A DNA stretch of 64,000 nucleotides from Clostridia bacterium (GCA_900755895.1 CAAEIG010000081.1:248001-312000), one strand, 5' to 3'; numbered from the stretch's first letter, positions 27,096 to 35,490 are shown. The notes: generated by a model from the sequence alone, not told the origin. Program-made: numbers and translations.

Positions 27096-27522
27096 GGATA
27101 GTTTCCTTTCCTTTCTCCAGATGCGCGGCAAGTTTGTCCGCGTAATACATAAACATCTCAAAATCTTTGCCGGAACTTCGCCACAGATCATAAAACGGTT
27201 GCAAAATATTTTCGTATCCCTTCTTCAGCTCGGCCAGTCCGGTCTCTGTGATGAAAAGTTGGTAGCTTCGTTCGTCGGTGGTATTCCGCTGTTTAGATAT
27301 GCAGCTTTTTTCATAAAGCGACTTCAGGCAGCGACTGACCGCTTCTTTTTTCATGCCAGTTCCTTGGCTGAGCAGAACCGGAGTATTTTGCTCAGGTTTT
27401 AAATACAGGTGCGCCAAAAGTTCGCATTCACTGACAGTCAGCAGAGATTTGCGCTCAGGCAGTAAAGAACGCATGAGTTTTTGCATCTGCTGCTGATAGT
27501 GAACCATATCTGTCCACTCCAT
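27076..27522 (-). CDS. MarR-family transcriptional regulator
   Basis: Winged-helix repressor of 148 residues. The helix-turn-helix covers about 50-80 (TPVLLSQGTGMKKEAVSRCL) and the wing contains the TTDERSYQLFITETG motif, with DxRxxxxxxT spacing typical of MarR. I chose ATG 27522 because AAAGGAGA lies seven bases before it; an ATG 18 bases upstream overlaps that site. It is transcribed with the FUSC-like exporter from a consensus promoter whose -10 box lies inside a palindrome, so it is probably autorepressed. The ligand is unknown. Confidence 0.9.
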   Translation of the reverse strand: MEWTDMVHYQQQMQKLMRSLLPERKSLLTVSECELLAHLYLKPEQNTPVLLSQGTGMKKEAVSRCLKSLYEKSCISKQRNTTDERSYQLFITETGLAELKKGYENILQPFYDLWRSSGKDFEMFMYYADKLAAHLEKGKETIHEDEIL

Positions 27523-27545
27523 AAGGAATCTCCTTTTCAAAAAAG

Positions 27546-27588
27546 ATTAACTATGTTAATTATAGTTCCTGAAATTACTTCTTGTCAA
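27546..27588 (-). promoter_or_regulatory. Consensus promoter overlapped by a MarR-type operator
   Basis: Minus strand TTGACA (27583-27588), 18 bases, TATAAT (27559-27564). Perfect inverted repeat ATTAAC-TAT-GTTAAT covers 27546-27560, and a nested repeat AACTAT-N7-ATAGTT covers 27549-27567, both overlapping the -10 box. A second inverted repeat GGACAA-N6-TTGTCC lies further upstream at 27598-27615. Confidence 0.75.
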
Positions 27589-27655
27589 GAGTCTCATGGA
27601 CAAGGTACATTGTCCCTCGCGCAAGTGGAATAGGACAAAACCTGCAATAACGAAT

Positions 27656-27693
27656 CCCCGGACAGTTCCACTTGGGTACTGTCCGGGGGTTTT
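27656..27693. terminator. Hairpin between nanA and the MarR gene
   Basis: CCCCGGACAGT (27656-27666) pairs with ACTGTCCGGGG (27678-27688). The T-run (GGGGGTTTTG) favours the plus direction although no plus-strand gene precedes it; on the minus strand it could end the sialic-acid transcript less efficiently. Confidence 0.65.
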
Positions 27694-27755
27694 GTTAGTG
27701 ATTATTTGGAATGGATACTTCCAGGTGACTTATTAACTGGAACGGGAGGAGGATT

Positions 27756-28640
27756 TTACTTTGTCAGTCCTTCCTGCTCTGCAACTTGGTCCAGCAGGTG
27801 CATATTTTCTTCGGATAGATCGGCAAAGGGTTTTCTGCATCCGCCACAGTCGATGCCCTTTAGCTTTTTGAGGAAATACTTCGTCCCGGCGAATACGCCC
27901 GTGTGGACTAAGGCTTCAATCACCGTATTGGCTGAAGTTTGCTCACGAAGCGCTAGATCCAGCTGATTTTCACGGACGTAGTGGGCGATTTTCAGGAATT
28001 TTTCTGCCATGAAGTTATAGGTGGATCCGATGGCGCCATCCGCGCCCATGGCAAGGCCGGCCAGGCAGACTTCATCATGACCGTTGAAGAGTACAAGATC
28101 CTCGTTTACTTTGCGCATCCTCTCCAACTGGAAAAGATTCATGGAGGTGTGTTTTACACCGGCAATCCAGGGATTGGACGCCAGTCGTTTGAGCAGTTCA
28201 GGGGTGAGTTCCACGCCGGACATGGCGGGCATGTTGTAGACAATCATGGGCATCTTGACGGCGTCTACAATGGCATGGTAGTGAGCGACAATTTCATCTG
28301 CAGAGAATTTGTAATAGAAGGGAGGAATGGCGGAAATCGCATCCGCTCCCGTTTCTTTGGCATGGAGGCCTAGTTCGATGGTTTGGTCAGTGGAAACACA
28401 GCCGATATGGGCAATGACATGGGCACGTCCGTGAACTTGATCCACAACGGTTTCCAAAGCGGCTTTCCGCTCCTCTAAAGTGAGGAGGTGGCATTCACCA
28501 GTGGATCCGTTTACGTAAAAGCCGTTCACACCTTTCTCGATGTTCCATTCCACAATTTCCCGCAGGGCTTCATGGTTGATAGAGCCATCGGGTGTGTAGG
28601 GGGTGACCAGTGCCGGGTAGATTCCGCCGAGCTTTTTCAT
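27756..28640 (-). CDS. nanA: N-acetylneuraminate lyase
   Basis: Aldolase of the DapA/NanA fold, 294 residues, cleaving N-acetylneuraminate to N-acetylmannosamine and pyruvate. Schiff-base Lys163 is in GVKHTS, Tyr135 in YNMPAMSGV, and GSTGE at 45-49 binds the pyruvyl carboxylate. The YNMPAMSG and GFYVNGSTGE signatures favour NanA over DapA, as does pairing with a sialidase whose stop overlaps this start by four bases. The rest of the pathway (epimerase, kinase, transporter) is not in the window. Confidence 0.9.
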   Translation of the reverse strand: MKKLGGIYPALVTPYTPDGSINHEALREIVEWNIEKGVNGFYVNGSTGECHLLTLEERKAALETVVDQVHGRAHVIAHIGCVSTDQTIELGLHAKETGADAISAIPPFYYKFSADEIVAHYHAIVDAVKMPMIVYNMPAMSGVELTPELLKRLASNPWIAGVKHTSMNLFQLERMRKVNEDLVLFNGHDEVCLAGLAMGADGAIGSTYNFMAEKFLKIAHYVRENQLDLALREQTSANTVIEALVHTGVFAGTKYFLKKLKGIDCGGCRKPFADLSEENMHLLDQVAEQEGLTK

Positions 28641-29722
28641 GGAGTGTCATCCTTTCCTGAGTTGTTGGTCAGCCATTCTCGATTGAAAATGGAGAATGTC
28701 AGTTGTTTTGGATCCTTGTTGTGTGGAGGGTTGCCCTCTTCGAAGAAACAGTAATAGGCTGAGCCGTCGGGAGTTGCGGCGATATCCGCATAGCCGCCAA
28801 TTTCTGCCAGCTGACGGGAATATTTCCAGGTTCTTCCGTTGTCTTTGCTGAGCCGGACGGTCAGCTTTCGCCGGGGAGCTGATCCTTTGGGGCTGGGGTT
28901 GTCCCGGTTCGCACAGTTGACAAAGAGGATCTCTCCGTCGGTGTTTGCGCGCACAATGCTGCCGAAGCAGATGGAATCGGGCAGGGCATTGTCCGGTTGC
29001 GGGGGGCTAAAATGGTCCTTTCCGTTTGGAGAAATAGCCGTATACCGGACGTGGTTGCTGCCATTGTGACGGATATTCAGCAGGACGGAACCGTCTGAAA
29101 GCTCCACAGCTTGTGTCTCATTGGGCCAGGCAAAGGGATCGGCAATATCCTCAGAGCCGCAAACAATCTCGCCGGGGTGCCAGCTGTTTCCACCGTCGTC
29201 GCTGACCAATACGCTGACCTGTGTGGGAAAATGATCGTTTGGCTTTCCGTTTGCCAACCATATTGGAACAAGCAAACGGCCGTTTTCTAATTCGATACCG
29301 TGGCCCGGTCCAAAGGCGTAGAGTGTCCAGTCATATTGATCTCGGAACAGCTCCATGGTTGGTGTCAAAGAGATGGGAGGGGAAAAGGTCACTCCATCAT
29401 CCTCGCTCACTTGATAAAAGGCCTGTCGGTAGTCCTTTTGCCAGAAAAAGTGAATCCGTCCGTCCTTGGAGGAGATCATCAGCGGATTGTTAATTGCCTG
29501 ATCTTCGCTGTATGCCAGCATGCGGCGGGGGCCGAAAGTCTTTCCGCCATCGGTGCTGCGCCTCATGCCCACGCCGCGGGTGCTCCAGTCGTTGGAGGCC
29601 TCCATGCGGGTTTCATAATACACCAGAATGGTGCCTGTTTTTGTGACGACAATTCCTGGAATGCGATAGGATTGAAATCCGTTCTTTCCATATTCCTCAA
29701 TAGTATAGTTCTCGGTGCACAT
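28637..29722 (-). CDS. Exo-alpha-sialidase (GH33-like), apparently cytoplasmic
   Basis: Sialidase of 361 residues with a six-bladed propeller. The RIP motif (YRIPGIV, Arg20) and four Asp boxes are visible: STDGGKTF (56-63), SEDDGVTF (106-113), SDDGGNSW (174-181) and SKDNGRTW (292-299). There is no signal peptide, membrane segment or wall anchor, so it should act inside the cell on imported sialosides or anhydro forms. AAAGGAGG precedes the ATG. It leads the sialidase-nanA operon; a perfect 18-base palindrome lies just upstream of its ribosome site, presumably bound by the divergent GntR-type regulator. Confidence 0.9.
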   Translation of the reverse strand: MCTENYTIEEYGKNGFQSYRIPGIVVTKTGTILVYYETRMEASNDWSTRGVGMRRSTDGGKTFGPRRMLAYSEDQAINNPLMISSKDGRIHFFWQKDYRQAFYQVSEDDGVTFSPPISLTPTMELFRDQYDWTLYAFGPGHGIELENGRLLVPIWLANGKPNDHFPTQVSVLVSDDGGNSWHPGEIVCGSEDIADPFAWPNETQAVELSDGSVLLNIRHNGSNHVRYTAISPNGKDHFSPPQPDNALPDSICFGSIVRANTDGEILFVNCANRDNPSPKGSAPRRKLTVRLSKDNGRTWKYSRQLAEIGGYADIAATPDGSAYYCFFEEGNPPHNKDPKQLTFSIFNREWLTNNSGKDDTP

Positions 29723-29741
29723 CCGCAGGATTCCTCCTTTG

Positions 29742-29797
29742 ATATATCACGTGATATATTTTAACCAGAGAATAGCATGGATTCTCAGCGCTGTCAA
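29742..29797 (-). promoter_or_regulatory. Sialidase-nanA promoter with 18-base palindromic operator
   Basis: Minus strand TTGACA (29792-29797), 17 bases, TATTCT (29769-29774). The perfect palindrome ATATATCACGTGATATAT lies at 29742-29759, just after the expected transcription start near 29762, a repressor roadblock position. Confidence 0.7.
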
Positions 29798-29806
29798 GGG
29801 GGCGGT

Positions 29807-29835
29807 TTGACTTCAAGGGTGGAATGTGATAAGAT
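29807..29835 (+). promoter_or_regulatory. Promoter of the GntR-family gene
   Basis: TTGACT (29807-29812), 17 bases, TAAGAT (29830-29835), divergent from the sialidase promoter, with the two -35 boxes about 10 bases apart. Confidence 0.6.
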
Positions 29836-29868
29836 GTCAGCAAATTTACGCTGTAGGGAGGGAGCACA

Positions 29869-30498
29869 GTGGAGACGGTATCGCTGTCACAGAGGATATA
29901 CGACAGTTTGCTGAAAAAGATATTGTCAAACGAGTATCCCTCCGGGACCATCCTGAATCGGAGGGCGATTGCAGCGGAATACCATGTGAGTGTGGCGCCG
30001 GTTTTGGAGGCGATGCTGCAGCTGGAAAAGGACGGCCTTTTGGAGACTATCCCCAGAAAGGGGACCAGGGTCACGGTGATTCGAAGCGAACAGGTGTCCG
30101 GTTATCTGTTGATTCGGGAAGCTCTTGAGATTGCGGCAGTCCGCATGGTCTGTTCTCGAGAAAACCGCAGAGAGCTTTTGAGTTCCCTGCGGCAGCTGGC
30201 AGAGGAGTTGGATTCCCCGGAAAACTCCGGTGATCGCTTCTATAGCCTGGATCAGCAATTCCACTGCGCTCTGGTTGAACTTGCCGGCAGCGGTACGCTT
30301 TCCAAGGAGTATCAGCGCATCAGCCGGTTGACGTTTTTTTATAACATCAGCAGCTTTGTGCCGTCCTTTCAGCACGAAGTTCAGCAAAGCCATGTGGAGC
30401 TGTTGGAAAGTCTTTCCCATGCTGATCCGGATTCTGCCCAGAAGATTTTGCACAACCATATTCTCAGCGGAAAGCGGAATTTGATCATTTCCGTTTGA
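29869..30498 (+). CDS. GntR/FadR-type (FCD) regulator, likely of sialic-acid genes
   Basis: Regulator of 209 residues. The winged helix (about 1-70, SLSQRIYDSLLKKILSNEYP and GTILNRRAIAAEYHVSVAPV) is followed by an all-helical FCD ligand-binding domain (about 80-205) with metal-site-like histidines (LDQQFHCALVELAG, QSHVELLESL, LHNHI). The GTG start follows GGGAGGGAG. It is divergent from the sialidase-nanA operon with a perfect palindrome between them, so by position it is a NanR-like repressor; the effector (sialic acid or a derivative) is inferred. Confidence 0.85.
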   Translation: METVSLSQRIYDSLLKKILSNEYPSGTILNRRAIAAEYHVSVAPVLEAMLQLEKDGLLETIPRKGTRVTVIRSEQVSGYLLIREALEIAAVRMVCSRENRRELLSSLRQLAEELDSPENSGDRFYSLDQQFHCALVELAGSGTLSKEYQRISRLTFFYNISSFVPSFQHEVQQSHVELLESLSHADPDSAQKILHNHILSGKRNLIISV

Positions 30499-30511
30499 GG
30501 TTCTGATTGAT

Positions 30512-30549
30512 AAAAAGCCCATCGGTATCAGGAACCGGTGGGCTTTTTT
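30512..30549. terminator. Bidirectional terminator between GntR gene and MATE gene
   Basis: AAAAAGCCCATCGGT pairs with ACCGGTGGGCTTTTT, with flanking A and T runs serving both converging genes. Confidence 0.85.
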
Positions 30550-30558
30550 AAGGAAAGT

Positions 30559-31920
30559 TTATGTGATTTTGTCTCGGGTGATGTTTCTCAGCCAGCCTTT
30601 CTTGCGATAGTGAATGATATTCGCCGGCATTTTTACGGTTTCATCCAAGCTGAGGATGAAATAAACCCACATGGGGGGCAGCTTCAGTACAAAGGCGGCC
30701 AGCAGTCCGGCAGGCACCATGATAACCCACATGCAGACAATATCCAGAAGGAAGCCGAATTTCGAATCGCCTCCAGCCCGGAAGACACCACACATCCAGC
30801 AAGTGTTCATCGGTGGCCCCCAGACATAGATAACGCTGATGATTACCATGATCCGCAAATAACTTTGGGCTTGGGCGGATAGCGTGGTCATGGAGGAGGA
30901 AATGATGGGATAGGAGATCAAAACCACCAGACTGCCGATGAGGGAGGCTAAGAAGGTCAGCCCTAAAAGGCGCTTGGCGTCCCGTTCCGCTCGAGCCATG
31001 TCCCCGGACCCAATGGCTTTTCCTAACAGGATGGAGGTGCCGTTGGCAACGCCGAAGCCCAGCACAGTGGCGACGCTGCGCATATTGGACACGATGGAGT
31101 TTGCAGCCACCAAATCCTCACCCAGCCTGCCCATGATGACCGAGTACATGGAGGCACCCACGGCAAACACGCACTCGTTGCCCAGAGCGGGGAGAGAATA
31201 GTGAATGAAGTCCCGCCAGAGCACGGGATTGTGCATGGTGAACAGCCCCGGACGAAGCCTCAGGGTTTGATACCGGGAGCCGTAAATCAGGCAAAGGACC
31301 AGCTCTCCAACCCGGGAGATCACCGTTGCAAGGGCCACTCCACGAATGCCCATGGGCGGTACACCGGGTATCCAGCCAAAGATGAAGACAGCATTGAGTA
31401 GCACATTGACGCCCAGTGCGGAGGAGTTAATCAATGTGCTGATTTTGGCTCGCTCCACGCTCTTTAGGATGCTGAGATAGGGATGGGAGAACCCCATACA
31501 TAAGTAGGACCAGCCCACAATCCGCAGATATTCACTGCCTGATTGAATCATGGCAGGGTCGTTGGTGTAAATGCTCATCAGCTGGGAGGGAAAGAACACA
31601 GTTCCCACAAAGAAGATCACGCCCACGGCAGCGGCCAGTTTCATGCCGATGGCAAGGATGTGCTCAATGGCCTTCATGTTCTGCCTGCCCCAGTATTGCG
31701 CTGCCAACATGGTGGTTCCGGCAGCCAGACCGCTGTACACCATGTTCAGGATAAAATGGATCTGCCCCGCCAAAGAGTTGGAGGCCATTGCCGTCTGGCT
31801 GACAAAGCCCAACATCAAAGTGTCCGCCATACCCACCGCAGAGTTGATCAGATTCTGGATGGCGATGGGGATGACAATGGCAAAAAAAGAACGGTAAAAG
31901 AGTTTCTTTTCTCCGGTCAT
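30559..31920 (-). CDS. MATE-family transporter (second copy)
   Basis: Membrane protein of 453 residues with twelve predicted helices in two halves, in the MATE branch of the clostridial MatE/NorM type (FAIVIPIAIQNLINSAVGMADT, SGLAAGTTMLAAQYWG, GFGVANGTSILLGKAIG). It is not closely similar to the MATE protein at 4.1-5.4 kb. I set the start at the ATG 31920 with GGGAGG before it; the frame is open to 31989. It is on the same strand as the sialic-acid genes but separated by the divergent GntR gene, so there is no evidence it belongs to that pathway. Confidence 0.9.
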   Translation of the reverse strand: MTGEKKLFYRSFFAIVIPIAIQNLINSAVGMADTLMLGFVSQTAMASNSLAGQIHFILNMVYSGLAAGTTMLAAQYWGRQNMKAIEHILAIGMKLAAAVGVIFFVGTVFFPSQLMSIYTNDPAMIQSGSEYLRIVGWSYLCMGFSHPYLSILKSVERAKISTLINSSALGVNVLLNAVFIFGWIPGVPPMGIRGVALATVISRVGELVLCLIYGSRYQTLRLRPGLFTMHNPVLWRDFIHYSLPALGNECVFAVGASMYSVIMGRLGEDLVAANSIVSNMRSVATVLGFGVANGTSILLGKAIGSGDMARAERDAKRLLGLTFLASLIGSLVVLISYPIISSSMTTLSAQAQSYLRIMVIISVIYVWGPPMNTCWMCGVFRAGGDSKFGFLLDIVCMWVIMVPAGLLAAFVLKLPPMWVYFILSLDETVKMPANIIHYRKKGWLRNITRDKIT

Positions 31921-32014
31921 GTAACCCCTCCCTTTGTCAAAATACCCCAAAATCAACTGAATTTTCTCACAGAAATCAGGAAAAGTCAAGGGAAGCGACC
32001 TGCAGGATTTTCTT

Positions 32015-32043
32015 TTGATTTCCCCGAAACTCTATGCTATACT
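32015..32043 (+). promoter_or_regulatory. Promoter of the phosphopantetheinyl transferase gene
   Basis: TTGATT (32015-32020), 17 bases, TATACT (32038-32043). Confidence 0.65.
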
Positions 32044-32076
32044 TTTAAAAAGGTAATTACAGATCAAGGGGAGGGA

Positions 32077-32673
32077 ATGTCCGTGCTTTACGCTGTCCAG
32101 TATGATGGGAAGTCTCTGTCTCACAGAGAGCATCTTTTACGACAGCGTTTCTTGGCGGAAGAGCTGCTGGAGTATGCCCTTTGGCAGGAGCGGGGAGTGA
32201 GGCTTTCCAGCCTTCGCCGTGAGCGCACACAGGATGGCAAACCTTATTTTCCCGACTGTTCCATTCACTTTAATGTAAGCCATTGCCGCGGTCTTGTCTG
32301 CTGCGCATTGAGTTCCGCTCCTGTGGGGGTGGACGGTGAGGGGCCCCGGCCCATTCGAGAGGACCTGGCACCCCGGATCTGCACGGAAGAAGAGTTGGCT
32401 TGGCTTGCTTGTCAGCCGGACCGGGCGGCTGCTTTCCTCTCTTTGTGGACGCTCAAGGAAAGCGTGATGAAACTCATCGGGCAAGGGTTGAAATACGGAG
32501 TGAAAAATGCTGCGTTCTCTTTTGAAGATGGAATCCCTCACTTCCGGCAAAGGGACGTGCTGATGTCCCAGCATCTGCTCCCAGGGGGCTACGTGATCTC
32601 CGTTGCCTCCCGGCAGGAGCGCTTTTCCCCTCCCCAGATGGTGTCCCTTTCAGAATTGGAGCAGAAAACGTAA
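32077..32673 (+). CDS. Sfp-type 4'-phosphopantetheinyl transferase
   Basis: Transfers phosphopantetheine from CoA to a Ser of carrier proteins. At 198 residues it is a short Sfp-like form. Motifs: FNVSHCRGLVCCAL (65-78), VGVDGEG with Mg-binding Asp86 and Glu88, and WTLKESVMKLIGQGL with Trp124, Lys127 and Glu128. I chose the ATG at 32077 (after GGGGAGGGA, just downstream of a good promoter) although the frame stays open from 31543 across the neighbouring promoter. Sfp types modify secondary carrier proteins; the only carrier protein in this window is the ACP at 60.4 kb, a possible but unproven partner. Confidence 0.88.
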   Translation: MSVLYAVQYDGKSLSHREHLLRQRFLAEELLEYALWQERGVRLSSLRRERTQDGKPYFPDCSIHFNVSHCRGLVCCALSSAPVGVDGEGPRPIREDLAPRICTEEELAWLACQPDRAAAFLSLWTLKESVMKLIGQGLKYGVKNAAFSFEDGIPHFRQRDVLMSQHLLPGGYVISVASRQERFSPPQMVSLSELEQKT

Positions 32674-32735
32674 TATCACCGCCGTATCTCTCATAGGTAT
32701 TCCACAAGGACACAACAGAGAGGAACGGTGGAAAA

Positions 32736-33437
32736 ATGGTCGTATCGCTGAAAGCTAATCGGAAACGGATTCTTGCCTTTTTGGTGCTGGCGGTCATTGT
32801 GGCGTTGGCATGCTTTTTCCTGCAGGGCAGGGGAGAGGAGGAACAGGCTCAGCCCATCCCCGGCGGCACCAATGAGGAGCGGGTTGCCTACCTCCAGAGC
32901 TTTGGCTGGCAGGTCCAGACAGAGCCCACAGAGACTCGGGAAGTGATGATTCCTGCGGAGTTCAATGACGTGTACACCGCTTACAACGCCATGCAGAAGG
33001 CCCAGGGATTTGATTTGGAGCCCTACGCCGGGGAGTCCTGTACCCAGTATCTCTATAAGGTGGAAAACTACCCCAACGAGACAGAGGTTTATGCCACCCT
33101 GCTGGTGTATGGGGAGCAGATCATTGGCGGTGACGTAGCAAGCACCAAGGTGGATGGTTTCATGCACGGCTTTGCCCCGGACAGCGCTCGCTTTGGCGAG
33201 ACCAATAGCGGCAGTGCCCAGGCCTCTCCGACGCCGATGGCAAGCCCAACTCCCGCAGCTTCTCAGCTGCCGGCGGAGAGCGGCACGGATGCAGCGGTGG
33301 AAAGCAGCGCTGATGCCCCAGCTGATACCGCAGCGGAGAATTCTCAAACAGAGGCAACTGCTGGAACGGAGGAAACCGCCTCTGAAACGCAGACTGCCGG
33401 CGAGCCTTTGCCGGAAGACGCCTATCCTGTGGACTGA
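32736..33437 (+). CDS. Membrane-anchored DUF4830-like protein
   Basis: Protein of 233 residues with one N-terminal membrane segment (about 10-30) and an outside domain (about 43-140) containing EERVAYLQSFGWQVQ, VMIPAEFNDVYTAYN and QGFDLEPYAGESCTQYLYKV, the pattern I associate with DUF4830 proteins of clostridia. The C-terminal 85 residues are a Ser/Thr/Ala/Glu/Pro-rich tail. Function is unknown. It sits between the phosphopantetheinyl transferase and an RsuA-type pseudouridine synthase, 44 bases before the latter, so it may be co-transcribed with it. Confidence 0.7.
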   Translation: MVVSLKANRKRILAFLVLAVIVALACFFLQGRGEEEQAQPIPGGTNEERVAYLQSFGWQVQTEPTETREVMIPAEFNDVYTAYNAMQKAQGFDLEPYAGESCTQYLYKVENYPNETEVYATLLVYGEQIIGGDVASTKVDGFMHGFAPDSARFGETNSGSAQASPTPMASPTPAASQLPAESGTDAAVESSADAPADTAAENSQTEATAGTEETASETQTAGEPLPEDAYPVD

Positions 33438-33481
33438 GCACAGGAACATGCAAGCGCTGAAAGCGCTGGAAGGGACGTGAA

Positions 33482-34189
33482 ATGATGGGAGAACGGTTGG
33501 ATAAATTCCTTTCATCCCAGGGGTTTGGGACTCGGAAGGAGGTGGGGAAGCTGATCCGTGGGGGCGCCGTGACCGTGAACGGCGTACCCCAGCGGGATCC
33601 CGCTGCCAAAATAGACCCAGCGGCGGCCGTTACAGTGGAGGGCCGTCCGGTACAGTATCAAAAGTATCTCTACATCATGATGAATAAACCGGCGAGGGTG
33701 CTCTCGGCCACAGAGGATCGCCGTCAAAGGACTGTGCTGGACCTGCTCCCGGAGGACCTGCGCCGACGGGGGCTTTTCCCAGCGGGAAGGTTGGACAAGG
33801 ATACCACTGGTTTTTTGCTCATCACAGATGATGGGGACTTGGCCCATCGGATGCTGTCTCCCAAAAAACATGTCTATAAGATGTACAGGGCAGACTTGGA
33901 TGGACCTGTCACGGAGGAAGATGTCCGTGCTTTTCAGCAAGGCGTTTGTTGGGAAGAGGAACAGTATGCTCCTGCTCGGCTCTGGACCCAAGAGGATGAT
34001 CCCGCCATTGCCTTTGTGGAAATCCGTGAGGGACGCTTTCACCAGGTCAAACGCATGTTTGAGGCCAGGGGGAAACAGGTGATTGCCCTTAAACGCCTCA
34101 AGATAGGGGGACTTGCTTTGGACGACACACTACAGGAAGGGGAGTGCCGCCTCCTTGGACCGGAGGAAATAGAACGAATTTTCAATTAG
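33482..34189 (+). CDS. rsuA: RsuA-type 16S rRNA pseudouridine synthase
   Basis: Protein of 235 residues that isomerises a uridine to pseudouridine in ribosomal RNA. An S4-type RNA-binding domain (ERLDKFLSSQGFGTRKEVGK, about 1-60) precedes the catalytic domain, whose signature GRLDKDTTGFLLITDDGDL carries the catalytic Asp. The C-terminal GRFHQVKRMFEARG is the RsuA/RluB/E/F family motif. RsuA (16S position 516) is most likely by length; RluB-like targets in 23S cannot be excluded. Two ATG codons in tandem begin it. Confidence 0.88.
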   Translation: MMGERLDKFLSSQGFGTRKEVGKLIRGGAVTVNGVPQRDPAAKIDPAAAVTVEGRPVQYQKYLYIMMNKPARVLSATEDRRQRTVLDLLPEDLRRRGLFPAGRLDKDTTGFLLITDDGDLAHRMLSPKKHVYKMYRADLDGPVTEEDVRAFQQGVCWEEEQYAPARLWTQEDDPAIAFVEIREGRFHQVKRMFEARGKQVIALKRLKIGGLALDDTLQEGECRLLGPEEIERIFN

Positions 34190-34273
34190 CAAGTTGTACT
34201 AAAAATGACTATATCATTTGGAATTTAGTGAAAGCCCATAAAGGCTTTCGGAAATCTTTGGGCAAATAAAGCC

Positions 34274-34302
34274 TTTCGCCGCAGAGCTGAATCTGTTATA
34301 CT
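34274..34302 (+). promoter_or_regulatory. Probable promoter of ugpC
   Basis: TATACT at 34297-34302 with a poor -35 (TTTCGC, 34274-34279). The spacer 34190-34371 otherwise holds only the repeated unit AAAGGCTTT / AAAGCCTTT (about 34240-34280). Confidence 0.45.
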
Positions 34303-34371
34303 AAGGACAATCTAAATGACGGGTGCGGCAAAATGCGGACCGCGCAGTCAAAAAATAGGAGGAAAATCTGA

Positions 34372-35490
34372 ATGGCAAGCGTAACTTTGAAAAATATTTA
34401 CAAGATCTACGCCGGCGGTGTAACAGCTGTTACCGATTTCAACCTGGACATCGAAGATAAGGAGTTCATCATCCTGGTCGGTCCTTCCGGTTGCGGCAAG
34501 TCTACCACCCTGCGTATGATCGCTGGTCTGGAAGAGATCAGCAAGGGCGAACTGTACATCGGCGATGTGCTCTCCAACGACATCGCTCCCAAGGATCGCG
34601 ATATCGCCATGGTGTTCCAGAACTACGCTTTGTACCCCCACATGACTGTGTTTGATAACATGGCTTTCGGTCTGAAGCTGCGCAAGACTCCCAAGGATGA
34701 GATCAAGCGCCGCGTGGAAGAGGCCGCCCGTATCCTGGACATCTCTCACCTGCTGGATCGTAAGCCCAAGGCTCTGTCCGGTGGTCAGAGACAGCGTGTG
34801 GCTCTGGGCCGCGCCATCGTCCGTGATCCCAAGGTGTTCCTGCTCGACGAGCCCCTCTCCAACTTGGACGCTAAGCTGCGTGCTCAGATGAGAACCGAGA
34901 TCGCCAAGCTGCATAAGCGCCTGGGCACCACCTTCATTTACGTTACTCACGACCAGACTGAGGCTATGACCATGGGCGACCGCATCGTGGTTATGAAGGA
35001 CGGCTTCATTCAGCAGGTCGATACTCCTCAGAACCTGTACGATTATCCCATCAACGAATTCGTTGCCGGCTTCATGGGCTCTCCTCAGATGAACTTCATC
35101 GATGCTAAGCTGGGCAAGAACGGCGCTGATTACACCATGACCTTTGGTGCTTGCACCATCAACATCCCCAAGAAGAAGTCCGACGGTGCTGTTGGCAACC
35201 TGGATGAGTATGTTGGCAAGGATGTTGTGTTTGGCATCCGTCCCGAGGACGTTCATGACGAGCCTGACTTCATCGAGAAGGTTGGCGGCGCTCATGTGAC
35301 CGTTGACGTGGAAGTTACCGAATTGATGGGCGCTGAGACCTATCTGTACCTCAACTGCGAGGGCAATGCTGTCACCGCTCGTGTGGAGCCCACCTCCACT
35401 GCTAAGTCCGGCGACAAGATCAAGATCGCTTTCGATCTGAACAAGATGCATCTGTTCGACAAAGAGACTGAGAAGACTATCCTCAACTAA
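34372..35490 (+). CDS. ugpC: Sugar ABC transporter ATP-binding protein (UgpC/MsmX type)
   Basis: ATPase subunit of 372 residues: Walker A GPSGCGKST (about 37-45), Q-loop, signature LSGGQRQRVALGRA, Walker B VFLLDEPLSNLDAKLR, and a C-terminal TOBE/MalK-like regulatory region (about 240-365, FGIRPEDVHDE). It is not next to permease or binding-protein genes, as for the shared MsmX-type ATPases that energise several sugar importers. Codon use is very biased, indicating high expression, and generates a long opposite-strand frame. Strong terminator follows. Confidence 0.93.
   Translation: MASVTLKNIYKIYAGGVTAVTDFNLDIEDKEFIILVGPSGCGKSTTLRMIAGLEEISKGELYIGDVLSNDIAPKDRDIAMVFQNYALYPHMTVFDNMAFGLKLRKTPKDEIKRRVEEAARILDISHLLDRKPKALSGGQRQRVALGRAIVRDPKVFLLDEPLSNLDAKLRAQMRTEIAKLHKRLGTTFIYVTHDQTEAMTMGDRIVVMKDGFIQQVDTPQNLYDYPINEFVAGFMGSPQMNFIDAKLGKNGADYTMTFGACTINIPKKKSDGAVGNLDEYVGKDVVFGIRPEDVHDEPDFIEKVGGAHVTVDVEVTELMGAETYLYLNCEGNAVTARVEPTSTAKSGDKIKIAFDLNKMHLFDKETEKTILN

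Noticed and set aside
31543..32076. Long N-terminal extension of the phosphopantetheinyl transferase
   Set aside because: It overlaps the opposite-strand MATE gene and the promoter at 32015; a good ribosome site precedes the ATG at 32077.
34348..35451. 367-codon minus-strand frame opposite ugpC
   Set aside because: Shadow of a highly biased gene; no family features.
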